Assembly (NCBI GenBank): GCA_024114885.1
Contig: CP099418.1
Coordinates: forward strand, 3,906,001-3,970,000
Reading direction: 5' to 3'
Source of the DNA: Septoria linicola
Lineage: Eukaryota; Ascomycota; Dothideomycetes; Mycosphaerellales; Mycosphaerellaceae
Length of the DNA: 64,000 nt
Under the pieces are notes generated by a model. The model saw only the letters and a program-made list of their open reading frames with translations. It searched no databases and was not told where the DNA came from. Each line of letters opens with the position of its first letter. The first letter of the stretch is position 1. The position numbers and the translations under genes were made by a program. Of this stretch, positions 51,520-64,000 are shown piece by piece.

Positions 51520-54500
51520 CCTAGTATTAAGTTTCTTTCTCTAGAAGCTTTAAGATATTATATCTCTAAGCGATAAGACCTTTAGCTTTTAACGCCTAAA
51601 AGAGTAAGAAAACTATAAGATATAGTCTCTAAGAATAAAGTCTTACCTAACTAAAAAAGGCTATATTAGTACTATAACTAGCGATTAAAACGATACTAGT
51701 AACGATAAAGTACTAGCCTCTATTAGGTTAGCTCTAGAGGATAGCTCTCTCTTATAAATTCAAGATAAAGAGACAGCTAAAACAGCTTAGAATACTCTTA
51801 AAGAACTCTATTCTCCTAAGGGATTTAGTTCTAAATTTCTTCTCTTAAGAGAGCTATTCTAAACTACTCTAGAAACTTTAGAATCTATAGAGTCGTATAT
51901 TAATACGATTCGTTACCTTACTAATAATCTAAAGAGTAAGGAGGTTATTATACTAGACTAAGTAATAATAGCTTAGACTTTAAATAACCTAAACAACGAA
52001 TATAGCTCCTTTATTACCTCTATAAGTTAAAATCTAAGAGATAATAAAGCTAGCTATACTCTAGAGACCCTATTCTCTAATATACTAGATAAATCTAGAA
52101 GATATAGTACTAAAGAAATAGCACTTTTCTCTAGAGATAATAAGTCTAAGAAGTCTATAAAGAACAAACCTAAGGATACCTCTAAAAGACTAAATAAGAA
52201 GGGCTCTAAGGACTCTACTAAATATTGTTCCTATTATTCTAAGAAAGGATATTTAGAAGAGAAATGTTTTAATAAGTACCCTAGCCTACGCCCTAGTTAG
52301 TAGCAAGCTAGTAAAGAGTCTAAACCTACTAAATCTAGTAGTAGTCTATCTAAAGAAGATGTTCTTATTACTAGAGAAGTAGAAGAAATATAAGATAAAG
52401 TAGAAGTACTATATTCTACTATAGACATTAATATATCTCTAAATACTCTTAGTCTAGAGCCTAAAGATATATAGATTCTAGACTTAGGTACTAGTAGATA
52501 TATTATAAGTAATAAGGCGTACTTTATATCTTTCTATAAGAAGAATACGATAATTAAATAGGGAGAAGCTAGCTCTACTATATCCTATAGAGTAGGCGAC
52601 GTAAAGATACGATTTAATAATACTAAAAAAGTTATAATCTTAACTAATTACCTATATACTCTAGACTTTAAGCTTAATCTAGTATCTGTCTCTTAACTAG
52701 ATAATAAGAGAGTTAGAGGCGTACTAGAGAATAGTATAATAGAGCTATATAACTCTAGCTATTACCTATTAACTAAGGCTAAGCGAGAAAAGTCGCTATA
52801 TAAGCTAGATATCTTAATTCCCTCTACTTCTTTAAAGGAAGAAGCTCTATACTTAGAGTCTAAGAGCGACGCCAATATATAGTATTAAAGACTAGGACAT
52901 ATAGGCGACAATGTCTTAAAACACCTAGATATTAGCCTAGATAATAAAGAAATTAGTCTAAAATACGAGATATATATTTAATCTAAACATACTCGTAAAA
53001 TAAGTTACTAAACTATAGAGAAAGCTAAAAGCTATCTAGACAAGATAAGCTACGATATCTGTAGCCCTATAGAGCCTCCTACTAAATAAGGATATCGCTA
53101 CTTTATTAGCTTTATAGATAACTATAGTCGTTATTTAGAAATAAACCTATTACGACTTAAATCTAAAGCTTTCTCTAGTATTAAAGACTTTAAAGTAAGA
53201 GCTAAAAACTCTAACTTAAATAGTAATAAAAGGCTATTACTTAAAACATTTAAAAGCGATAATGCTAAAGAACTTACTAGTTCTAAAGTAGAGAGTCTCT
53301 TTAAAGAAAGTAGTATAAAACACGAACTTAGTAGCCCTTATAATCTAGAACAAAATAGGCTTATAGAGAGACTAAATAGAACTCTACTTAATAAAGTACA
53401 TGCCTTATTACTAGAGTCTAATCTTCCTAAATACTTTTAGGGCGAGGCTTTAGAAGCAGCTATATATCTATATAATAGAACGCTACACTCGTCTTTAAAC
53501 TATAAATTACCCTATAAGGTTAGGTTTAATAAGAAGCCAAACCTTAGTAACATATACGTTTTTAGCTCTATATCCTATTATTCTAGAGTTAATACTAAGA
53601 AATTAGATTCTAGAGCTCGTAAAGCTATCTTAATCGGCTATAGCGACTCTAAGAATTATAAACTCTTCGATTTAGAGTCAAAACATACTATCTAGGCACG
53701 AGATATTACTATTCTAGAAAACTAGTTCTATAAAGATAAAGATATACTAAGAACTAGTCTAAATCTAGAAGAAGAACCTCTAATAACTCTGTCTAATAAT
53801 AACTAAAATCTAGAAAAAGTCCAAGCTTCTCTAGATAAGGTCTAAGCTCCTCTAGGGGAGGTCCGAGCTTCTCTAGATAAAGTCTAAGCTCAGACCTCTA
53901 ATAATTAACCTATAAACCTAGAGTTAGATAGAACTACGCCTACTAGTTCTATATCTAATAGAGATATATCTCTAGAGCTAGAACAAGACGAGTTATAAGA
54001 CAATATAGAAGGTTTACCTAAAGTGCCTAAGATAGATATAGGGGATATTACTAGTTCTAGACCTATAAATACTCTAGAAGATAATAGTCTAGACGACGAG
54101 CTAGCCTTGTATGCCCTTATAGCTAGTAATAATTATAACGACCCTACTACCTATAAAGAAGCTATTAATAGTCCTAATAAAGAAAAATAGTTAGAGTCTA
54201 TATCGTCTGAAATTAACGACCTTAGTAGACTAAAAACCTAGGACTTAGTAGAACTACCTAAAGATAGAAAAGTTATTAAAGGTAGGTAGGTCTATAAGAC
54301 AAAAAGAGACCCCTACGGTAATCTTCTTAAGTTTAAAAGTAGATAGGTTACTAAGGGCTTTAAGCAAGTACTAGGCCTAGACTACGACGATACTTTTAGT
54401 AATATATGTCGCTCTGAAACCTAGCGTTCCCTCTTCTATATAGCAGCTTATAAAGGGTTAGAAATCGAACAAATTAATATAAAACTCGCTTTCCCTAATA

Positions 54501-55680
54501 GCTCTATAGATAAAGAGATATATATCGAATAGCCTATAGGGTTTCTAGTTAAAGGGGAAGAGTCTAAAGTCTGTTGCCTTAATACTACTTTATATAGCCT
54601 AAAATAAGCTAGTAGACAGTAGTATCTATACCTTAAGTCTATATTAGCTAAATATAATTTTTATCCTTTACTTAAGGATAGTACAGCCTTTAAAAATAAA
54701 GAGACAGGCGTCTATATTATATGTTATATAGACGATATACTTATATTTAGCCCTAGTCTAAACCTAGCAAATCAGGTTAAGCCTAATCTCTCTAGTTACC
54801 TAGAAATAAGCGATCTAGGTCAGGTTAAGCACTACCTAGGTATAGAAGTATCTAGAGATAGAGCTAACAAAGTAATTACTCTATCTTAAAAGGGTTATCT
54901 ACTTAAAATACTAGAGAGATATAATAAAATCAGGCTTAATCCTATCTCTACACCTATAGAACAAGGTATACGTCTAGAAAAAGTAAAGAATAAAGCTAAA
55001 ATAGACGATATAAGGTAATTTTAAAGGGAGGTAGGCGCTCTTATATACTTAGCTACTAAAACTAGGCTAGATATAGCGTACGCTGTCGGCCAAGTAGCTA
55101 GATTTATATCAAATCTAGATTCTACGTATTTTAAAGCTCTTAATAGGATCTAGAAATATTTAAATAACCCTAAAGCTCTAGATCTATCGCTAGTATATAA
55201 AGCTTAATCTCCTCCCTACCTTAAAGCTTATAGCGACGTAGATTAGAGGGGTGATTATACTACGCGAAAATCTACTATAGGTTATTGTTTCTTTCTTAAT
55301 AAACAAGCGCCTATAAGCTAGCGCTCTATATTACAAAAAGCTGTAGCCTTATCTAGTTATAAGGCAGAATATATAGCTTTAAAAGAGACAACTAAAGAGG
55401 CTATGTTCTTAAAAGATCTCTATAAAGAACTAGAAATAGAAGAAAAGGCAATTACGGTCTATACTAATTCAAACTTAGCTATAGAATTAGCTAATAACCC
55501 TAAACACTACGCTAAGACTAAGTATATAGACATTTAGTATTATTATGTGCGGGATATCTACTATCTAGGCCTAATAGAGCTAGTTTAGGTCTCTATAAAA
55601 GAATAAGTAGTAGACATCCTTACTAAGCTACTAGATACTACTCTATTTAAGAACTTAAGAGAGTATCTAATAGGATAAAC
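51520..55680 (+). pseudogene. Copia A gag-pol, RIP-inactivated
   Basis: Reading through TAG/TAA stops gives: a zinc knuckle KYCSYYSKKGYLEEKCFNKY at 52,220-52,279 with Cys and His partly turned into Tyr; integrase with SFIDNYSRY, FKSDNAKEL and RLIERLNRT (D, D and E residues, about 53,108-53,390); RT box CYIDDILIF (54,722-54,748); RNase H region with AYSDVD and STIGYCFFL (about 55,228-55,295), and ALSSYKAEYIALKETTKEAM. In the parts I traced every stop is TAG or TAA, as expected from Gln/Trp codons altered by RIP; I saw no TGA. Confidence 0.88.
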
Positions 55681-56126
55681 CTAGTAGTAAGCGTAGGTAG
55701 GGTAAAAATAGCTATCCTAAGACTTAATATTAAAATAGAATCGATAGAATTCGATTTTTAAAGACTACTTTTTAGTCTAAAGACTAGACAGGCGTTTAAT
55801 AAATTAATTAGTAAGCAAATTATCGTCTTACTATAGACTAAAGGACTATAGCTAGTCTATATATAGTAGGGACGCCTATAAAGTATAGAGATCTAGCGAT
55901 TATAGCCGATTTTAGTCTAAAAAAGCTTTAACTAAGATTAGAAAAGCTTTAACCTACTCTAGACGAAGCTTTAACCTTCTCTAGAAATAACTCTTTAGCC
56001 TAATATATAGTCAAATTATAGACTATACGTAGCTACGGATAATAATAGGCATTAATAAAGAGAATACGCCTCTTAATATAATAGGCTTTAAAAAATAACC
56101 TTATATAAGTAAAGCTTAAGAAAGTG

Positions 56127-56742
56127 TTTTAGAAAGATAAGCTTAGCTTATCCTAAGGCTAGACTTCTAGAGGCGACCCTAACGTTACGTGACTAGGTCA
56201 CGTAATAGCCGTTAGATTCTATATCGAGGAGTAACCCTAACGTCACGTAACTATATTACGTAATAGCTATCAGATTTTATATTCGAGAGCGACCCTAACG
56301 TTATATAATAAGGTTACGTAATAGGCGTCGGATTTCCTAAAAAGGAAGAAGGTCTAAAAATATCTAAAGAATACTCTAGAAGTTTCTAAGGTATATATTA
56401 GCGAGGGTCTCCTACCTAGTACTATCTAGCCTAAAGGTCTAGAATTAAAGAGAAGCCTAAAGAGAGTTAGATTTCTAATTAAAGATTCTATAACTTTCTA
56501 AACTAGTCTAAGGCTACGTAAGCGATTCTATAGCCTAGAAGATTCTAGTAGTCTTAGAGAGAATACTTAAGTAGACGCCTACGCCCTACTTAGTAGAAAA
56601 ATAATAACGAAAGTTCTAATAACTCTCTAATTAACTTGATTCTCCTTTATAATAATCGATTAACCAACTATCAATATTTGATTGACCCCTAAGTTAAATA
56701 TTGATTACGAACTAATAAGCTATCCCTACTAAAATCTTAAAA
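56127..56742 (+). repeat. Shared middle LTR of copia A and B
   Basis: Homologous to 50,475-51,102. Its first 400 bp are more mutated (gttacgtgac, gtcacgtaac) and its last part is nearly identical to the first LTR. It ends before aaggttataagcc. Confidence 0.85.
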
Positions 56743-57159
56743 GGTTATAAGCCTAGTCTACGACAAAGCTCAGACCAAGCCAAGACAACGCACAGACCAA
56801 CCCTAGAACGTACGGACCCTATCTAGAGGAAGTACGACCCTTTTCTAGAACTTCTTCTAGAACCTTTTTAAAAATCGATAATAACTTAATCAAATATTAA
56901 CCGAATTAGACGATTTATAGTTTAGAAGAAAGCTTAAAGAAAGCTCTCCTAGAACTACTATACTAAGGATTTTTATTATAATAAACTAGAGAGCTTATAG
57001 CCTTTAAAGTCCCTACTACCTCTTACCTAGGAAACTAGGATTAATAAGGGTATTAAGAGTTAGAAAATACTGTTATACTAGTCGGACCTCTTAAGTAAGT
57101 AGTATACTAATAGGTGTTATTAAGAACAGCTGAATTCAAGCTAGCGTAAGATAGTAAGC

Positions 57160-60100
57160 CTAGTATTAAGTTTCTTTCTCTAGAAGCTTTAAGATATTAT
57201 ATCTCTAAGCGATAAGACCTTTAGCTTTTAACGCCTAAAAGAGTAAGAAAACTATAAGATATAGTCTCTAAGAATAAAGTCTTACCTAACTAAAAAAGGC
57301 TATATTAGTACTATAACTAGCGATTAAAACGATACTAGTAACGATAAAGTACTAGCCTCTATTAGGTTAGCTCTAGAGGATAGCTCTCTCTTACAAATTC
57401 AAGATAAAGAGACAGCTAAAACAGCTTAGAATACTCTTAAAGAACTCTATTCTCCTAAGGGATTTAGTTCTAAATTTCTTCTCTTAAGAGAGCTATTCTA
57501 AACTACTCTAGAAACTTTAGAATCTATAGAGTCGTATATTAATACGATTCGTTACCTTACTAATAATCTAAAGAGTAAGGAGGTTATTATACTAGACTAA
57601 GTAATAATAGCTTAGACTTTAAATAACCTAAACAACGAATATAGCTCCTTTATTACCTCTATAAGTTAAAATCTAAGAGATAATAAAGCTAGCTATACTC
57701 TAGAGACCCTATTCTCTAATATACTAGATAAATCTAGAAGATATAGTACTAAAGAAATAGCACTTTTCTCTAGAGATAATAAGTCTAAGAAGTCTATAAA
57801 GAACAAACCTAAGGATACCTCTAAAAGACTAAATAAGAAGGGCCCTAAGGACTCTACTAAATATTGTTCCTATTATTCTAAGAAAGGATATTTAGAAGAG
57901 AAATGTTTTAATAAGTACCCTAGCCTACGCCCTAGTTAGTAGTAAGCTAGTAAAGAGTCTAAACCTACTAAATCTAGTAGTAGTCTATCTAAAGAAGATG
58001 TTCTTATTACTAGAGAAGTAGAAGAAATATAAGATAAAGTAGAAGTACTATATTCTACTATAGACATCGATATATCTCTAAATACTCTTAGTCTAGAGCC
58101 TAAAGATATATAGATTCTAGACTTAGGTACTAGTAGATATATTATAAGTAATAAGGCGTACTTTATATCTTTCTATAAGAAGAATACGATAATTAAATAG
58201 GGAGAAGCTAGCTCTACTATATCCTATAGAGTAGGCGACGTAAAGATACGATTTAATAATACTAAAAAAGTTATAATCTTAACTAATTACCTATATACTC
58301 TAGACTTTAAGCTTAATCTAGTATCTGTCTCTTAACTAGATAATAAGAGAGTTAGAGGCGTACTAGAGAATAGTATAATAGAGCTATATAACTCTAGCTA
58401 TTACCTATTAACTAAGGCTAAGCGAGAAAAGTTACTATATAAGCTAGATATCTTAATTCCCTCTACTTCTTTAAAGGAAGAAGCTCTATACTTAGAGTCT
58501 AAGAGCGACGCTAATATATAGTATTAAAGACTAGGACATATAGGCGACAATGTCTTAAAACACCTAGATATTAGCCTAGATAATAAAGAAATTAGTCTAA
58601 AATACGAGATATATATTTAATCTAAACATACTCGTAAAATAAGTTACTAAACTATAGAGAAAGCTAAAAGCTATCTAGACAAGATAAGCTACGATATCTG
58701 TAGCCCTATAGAGCCTCCTACTAAATAAGGATATCGCTACTTTATTAGCTTTATAGATAACTATAGTCGTTATTTAGAAATAAACCTATTATGACTTAAA
58801 TCTAAAGCTTTCTCTAGTATTAAAGACTTTAAAGTAAGAGCTAAAAACTCTAACTTAAATAGTAATAAAAGGCTATTACTTAAAACATTTAAAAGCGATA
58901 ATGCTAAAGAACTTACTAGTTCTAAAGTAGAGAGTCTCTTTAAAGAAAGTAGTATAAAATATAAACTTAATAGCTCTTATAGTCCTAAACAAAATAGGCT
59001 TATAGAGAAACTAAATAGAACTCTACTTAATAGAGTACGTACCTTACTACTAGAGTCTAATCTTCTTAAATACTTTTAGAGTAAGGCTTTAGAAATAGCT
59101 ATATATCTATATAATAGAACGCTATACTCGTCTTTAAACTATAAATCACCCTATAAGGTTAGGTTTAATAAGAAGCTAAACCTTAGTAATATATACGTTT
59201 TTAGCTCTATATCCTATTATTCTAGAGTTAATACTAAGAAATTAGATTCTAGAGCTTATAAGGCTATCTTAATTAGCTATAGCGACTCTAAGAATTATAA
59301 ACTCTTTAATTTAGAGTTAAAATATACTATCTAGGTACGAGATATTACTATTCTAGAAAACTAGTTCTATAAAGATAAAGATATACCTTAGTAGGAACTA
59401 GTCTAAATCTAGAAGAAGAATCTCTAATAACTCTATTTAGTAATAACTAAAATCTAGAGAAAGTCTAAGCTTCTCTAGATAAGGTCTAAGCTCCTTTAGA
59501 AGAGGTCTAAGCTTCTCTAGATAAAGTCTAAGCTTAGACCTCTAATAATTAGAATATAAACCTAGAGTTAGATAGAACTACGCCTACTAGTTCTATATCT
59601 AATAGAGATATATCTCTAGAGCTAGAATAAGACGAGTTATAAGATAATATAGAAGGTTTTTCTAAAATACCTAAGATAGATATAGGAGATATTACTAGTT
59701 CTAGACCTATAAATACTCTAGAAGATAATAGTCTAGACGACGAGCTAGCCTTATATACCTTTATAGCTAGTAATAATTATAACGACTCTACTACCTATAA
59801 AAAAGCTATTAATAGTCCTAATAAAGAGAAATAGTTAGTATCTATATATATCGTTTAAAATTAACGACCTTAGTAGACTAAAAACCTAGGACTTAGTAGA
59901 ACTACCTAAAGATAGAAAAGTTATTAAAGGTAGGTAGGTCTATAAGACAAAAAGAGACCTCTATAGTAATCTTATTAAGTTTAAAAGTAGATAGGTTACT
60001 AAGAGCTTTAAGTAAGTACTAGGCCTAGACTATAATAATACTTTTAGTAATATATATCGCTCTAGAACCTAGCGTTCCCTCTTCTATATAGTAGCTTATA

Positions 60101-61330
60101 AAGGGTTAGAAATCGAATAAATCGATATAGAACTTACTTTCTCTAATAGCTCTATAGATAAAGAGATATATATTAAATAGCCTATAGAGTTTCTAGTTAA
60201 AGAGAAAGAGTCTAAAGTCTGTTACCTTAATACTATTTTATATAGCCTAAAATAAGCTAGTAGATAATAGTATTTATATCTTAAGTCTATATTAGCTAAA
60301 TATAATTTTTATCTTTTACTTAAGAATAGTATAGCTTTTAAAAATAAAGAGATAGGCGTCTATATTATATATTATATAGACGATATACTTATATTTAGCT
60401 CTAGTCTAAACCTAGTAAATTAGGTTAAGACTAATCTCTCTAGATACCTAGAAATAAGTAATCTAGGCTAAGCTAAGTACTACCTAGGTATAGAAGTATC
60501 TAGAGATAGAGCTAATAAAGTAATTACTCTATCTTAAAAGGGTTATCTACTTAAAATACTAGAGAGATATAATAAAATCAGGCTTAATCCTATCTCTATA
60601 CCTATAGAATAAGGTATATATCTAGAAAAAGTAAAAAATAAAGCTAAACTAGATAATATAAGATAATTTCAAAGAGAGGTAGGCGCTCTTATATACTTAG
60701 CTATTAAAAGTAGGCTAGATATAGCGTATACTATTAGCTAAGTAGCTAGATTTATATTAAATCTAGATTCTATATATTTTAAAGCTCTTAATAGGATCTA
60801 GAAATATTTAAATAACCCTAAAGCTCTAGATCTATCGCTAGTATATAAAGCTTAATCTCCTCTCTACCTAAAAGCTTATAGCGATATAGATTAGGAAGGT
60901 AATTATACTATATAAAAATCTACTATAGGTTATTAGTTCTTTCTTAATAAATAAGCGCCTATATACTAGCGCTCTATATTACAAAAATCTATAGCCTTAT
61001 CTAGTTATAAGGTAGAATATATAGCCTTAAAAGAGACTACTAAAGAGGCTATATTCTTAAAAGACCTCTATAAAGAACTAGAAATAGAAGAAAAGATAAT
61101 TATAGTCTATACTAATTTAAACTTAGCTATAGAATTAGCTAATAACTCTAAATACTACGCTAAGACTAAGTATATAGACATTTAATACTATTATATATAA
61201 GATATCTACTATCTAGGCCTAATAGAGCTAATTTAGGTCTCTATAAAAGAATAAGTAGTAGATATCCTTACTAAGCTACTAGATACTACTCTATTTAAGA
61301 GTCTAAGAGAGTATCTAATAGGATAAACCT
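57160..61330 (+). pseudogene. Copia B gag-pol, RIP-inactivated
   Basis: The same order of domains as in A: zinc knuckle at 57,859-57,918, integrase to about 59,070, RT box YIDDILIF at about 60,363-60,390, RNase H around 60,870-61,080. It carries more stops than A in the RT and RNase H part. Confidence 0.85.
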
Positions 61331-61771
61331 AGTAGTAAGTATAGGTAGGGTAAAACTAGCTATCCTAAGACTTAATTTTAAAATAGAATCGATAAAATTC
61401 GATTTTTAAGATAATTTTTTAGTTTAAAGACTAGATAGGCGTTTAATAAATTAATTAGTAAGCAAATTATCGTCTTACTATAAACTAAAGGACTATAGCT
61501 AGTATATATATAGTAGAGAGGCCTATAAAGTATAGAGATCTAGCGATTATAGCTGATTTTAGTCTAAAAAGCTTTAACTAAGACTAGAAAAGCTTTAACC
61601 TACTCTAGACGAAGCTTTAACCTTCTCTAGAAATAACTCTTTAGCCTAATATATAGTTAGATTATAGACTATACGCGGCTATAGATAATAATAGATATTA
61701 ATAAAGAGAATACGCCTTTTTAATATAATAGGCTTAAAAATAACCTTATATAAGTAAAGCTTAAAAGAGTA

Positions 61772-63588
61772 TTTTAGAAAGATAAGCTTAGCTTATTCTA
61801 AGGCTAGATATCTAGAGACGACTCTAACGTTATATAATAAGGTTACGTAATAGGCGTTAGATTTCCTAAAAAGAAAGAAGGTCTAAAATTATCTATATAA
61901 TACTCTAGAAGTTTCTAAGATATATATTAGTAGAGGTCTCCTATCTATACTATCGTTATAGAAGTCTATATCTTAGCGATACTTTATAATTAAGTAGCTA
62001 ACTTTAAACGACTATTATATAGTAAGTAGTTACTATTTTAACGCTCTAATTATCTTATATAAAAGTATATTATAAGAGCTTAGATTCTATCTATTTAGAT
62101 AATATTAATATCTAGTATACTATCTATCTACTACGATTAAAGCCTTAACTCGTCTTAATATACTATCTACTATATTATCGATAATTCTATAGTCTATTAC
62201 TCTCTAGGCTCTTAGTAGTACTTTCTATATAATCTCTAGCTATCTTACTTTATTATCTATTACGTCTAGGTTAGGACGTAGCTTATAGACCTTCTATTTA
62301 AGATAGAACTAGATATACTCTATTAGGTTTATATTAGAGCTATATATAGGCTACGTTATTATAATTATTAACTAATTCTTAAGGAACTAGCGTATATAAT
62401 AAGCTATATAGATAGAGGCGTTATCTTACTAGAATATCTAGCTATTATAGTATAGAAATAGGCTCTCTTTAAGTACCTAAGTATAAGATCTTACTATATA
62501 TTCTCTCCTTAGTATATCTAGATCTCGTTCTATAATAATAAGCTCTATATTATTTATATACTTACTAATTAAGTACTAGACTATAATAGAGGCCTACTTA
62601 CTTTTAGAGTACTCTTTAATCTATACTCTTATCTATTTCTTATATAGATAACTAAAGGCCTAGAGACGTTACTTACTAGTCTTCTTTTTAATAGAATACT
62701 CGTTACTAAATAGCTAATCTAACTAGTTTATAGAGCGATATAAGTAGGCCTACTATAGTCGTTAGCGAGTATAAGCCTCTATAAGATATAGACGACGTTT
62801 ATACTACTAGTTTTAAAGCCTATAGTTATAAAGGATTGTTCTTAAGATATTAGTACTAAAATTAATACTAGTATTATCTCTAATATTCTAATATATCTAT
62901 TTAGAGTTCTTCCTTATAGCGTATACGATTAGGTAAGCGTCTCGAGGAGTATAACTAAGGAGACGATCTTTATAAGGCTTATTCTATACTATATCGCGTA
63001 CTTTATACTATTAAAGAACTAATTTAATAGTTAATTTAGGAATATATTTCTTAGTTATAATTTAAGTCGTTATATTACCTATACGACGACGTCTAACGAT
63101 TATATCTTTAAACTTATCTAAAAGCTAGTAATTAGAAGTACGATTTAGATTAATTTATATAAGAGTAGAACGTTATAGTATAGTATAATAGTTAATAGAA
63201 GTTACTATAGAGAATATATTAAGAGTTACGTATTATACTAAGATATAGACTTAAGCTCTAGTACTATAGTACTATCTAGCTTAAAGATCTAGAATTAAAA
63301 AGAAGCCTAAAGAGAGTTAGATTTCTAATTAAAGATTCTATAACTTTCTAAACTAGTCTAAGGCTATATAAGCGATTATATAGCCTAGAAGACTCTAGTA
63401 GTCTTAGAGAGAATACTTAAGTAGATACTTATACTCTACTTAGTAGAAAATAATAAAAGTTCTAACTACTCTCTAATTAACTTAATTTTCCTTAATAACG
63501 ATTAATTAACTAACTATTAATATTTAATTAACCTCTAAGTTAAATATTAATTAAGAACTAACGAGCTATCTCTACTAAAATCTTAAAA
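61772..63588 (+). repeat. Copia B 3' LTR, split by a nested transposon
   Basis: LTR parts 61,772-61,949 and 63,270-63,588. Only one palindromic unit remains (gttatataataaggttacgtaatagg), so it is internally shorter than the first LTR. It ends at ctactaaaatcttaaaa. Confidence 0.85.
61950..63269 (-). mobile_element. Tc1/mariner-like DNA transposon, RIP-inactivated, nested in the LTR
   Basis: 1,320 bp flanked by TA (61,948-61,949 and 63,270-63,271). Terminal repeats of about 32 bp: left CTATCGTTATAGAAGTCTATATCTTAG; right, reverse complement, CTATAGTACTAGAGCTTAAGTCTATATCTTAG. The minus strand near 62,225-62,350 reads like the C-terminal DDE_3 block: YSSNINLIEYI followed by FYLK, then KVYKLRPNLDVIDNK, where active elements have YSPDLNPIE. 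The whole reading frame is broken. Confidence 0.85.
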
Positions 63589-63591
63589 AAT

Positions 63592-64000
63592 AGCTTATAA
63601 GTTTTCTAGTTAAAAAGGAAGAGTCTAAAGTCTACTACCTTAATACTACTTTATATAGCCTAAAATAAGCTAGTAGATAATAGTATTTATATCTTAAGTC
63701 TATACTAGCTAAATATAATTTTTATTCTTTACTTAAGAATAGTATAGCCTTTAAAAATTAAGAGACAAGTATCTATATTATATACTATATAGATAATATA
63801 CTTATATTTAGCTCTAGTCTAGACCTAGTAAATTAGTTTTATTTCTCTAGATATCTAGAAATAAGTAACCTAGACTAAGTTAAGTACTACCTAGGTATAG
63901 AAATATCTAGAGATAGAGCTAATAAAGTAATTACTCTATTCTAAAAAGGTTTCTACTTAAAATACTAGAGAGATATAATAAATTTAGACTTAATCCTATC
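63592..64000 (+). pseudogene. Copia RT fragment joined directly to an LTR, runs off the window
   Basis: It matches copia A from about 54,530 (agcctatagggtttctag) through the RT box (tatatagataatatacttatatttag at about 63,786) to 54,940. It begins directly after the LTR end, so gag, integrase and the start of RT are absent. Heavily RIP-mutated; it continues past the window edge. Confidence 0.8.

Larger units (their letters stand above)
50475..56742 (+). mobile_element. Ty1/copia LTR retrotransposon A
   Basis: LTR 50,475-51,102, internal about 5.0 kb, LTR 56,127-56,742. Order of domains on the plus strand: gag with zinc knuckle, protease-like DLGTSRYIIS, integrase, reverse transcriptase, RNase H. 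Integrase before RT defines copia. It shares its right LTR with element B. All frames are interrupted. Confidence 0.9.
56127..63588 (+). mobile_element. Ty1/copia LTR retrotransposon B, in tandem with A
   Basis: LTR 56,127-56,742, internal to about 61,771, LTR 61,772-63,588 split by a Tc1-like element. The 5' half is almost identical to A at an offset of 5,639 bp. The 3' half is much more RIP-mutated. Confidence 0.88.

Overview
The window is a filamentous-fungal nuclear chromosome segment. The genes look like Pezizomycotina, and Dothideomycetes is my best guess, which is inference. Reasons: short GT-AG introns of about 48-200 nt with CTGAC/CTAAC-like branch sites, few introns per gene, typical fungal families (two Zn2Cys6 regulators, Cch1, Rif1, Bye1, Sls1), and repeats with the mutation signature of repeat-induced point mutation (RIP). 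All gene calls come from reading the translations and rest on recalled family features, not on database searches.

Gene-rich part, 1-43,200. In order: an ERT1/AcuK gluconeogenesis regulator (+), riboflavin kinase (-), an RGG-rich protein (+), an RGT1/RosA-like Zn2Cys6 regulator (+), Rif1 (-), Ric8 (+), a conserved membrane-segment protein (-), an acidic coiled-coil protein (-), Bye1 (+), cytosolic lysyl-tRNA synthetase (+), mitochondrial Sls1 (-), a mitochondrial SAM-type carrier (+), the calcium channel Cch1 (-) and a coiled-coil protein with a Lys/Glu-rich tail (-). Neighbours are mostly convergent or divergent. They are housekeeping and regulatory genes and I see no shared pathway or cluster.

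Two Fot1/pogo-type DNA transposons, 1,827 and 1,830 bp with TA target duplications, sit inside this part at 27,882 and 38,657. Both are destroyed by RIP but have clear terminal inverted repeats. They share only the outer 15 bp of those repeats plus a homologous dead transposase. The first lies about 94 bp upstream of the SLS1 start.

Repeat block, 43,200-64,000. This is AT-rich and has almost no CA or TG dinucleotides, so almost no ATG codons. It is a nest of one Ty1/copia family: solo and inverted LTRs, a reversed 3' pol fragment, and a composite LTR-A-LTR-B-LTR array of about 13 kb. The last LTR of that array is split by a 1,320-bp Tc1/mariner-like element. The least mutated LTR (50,475) carries a dense array of GTCACGTGAC palindromes, and their stepwise decay can be followed through the other copies.

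I found no CRISPR array, rRNA gene or convincing tRNA. I do not see a clear new multi-gene system. The strongest unusual signals are the E-box array in the copia LTR, the mosaic RIP history of the tandem copia copies, and the two pogo subfamilies with unrelated inner inverted repeats.
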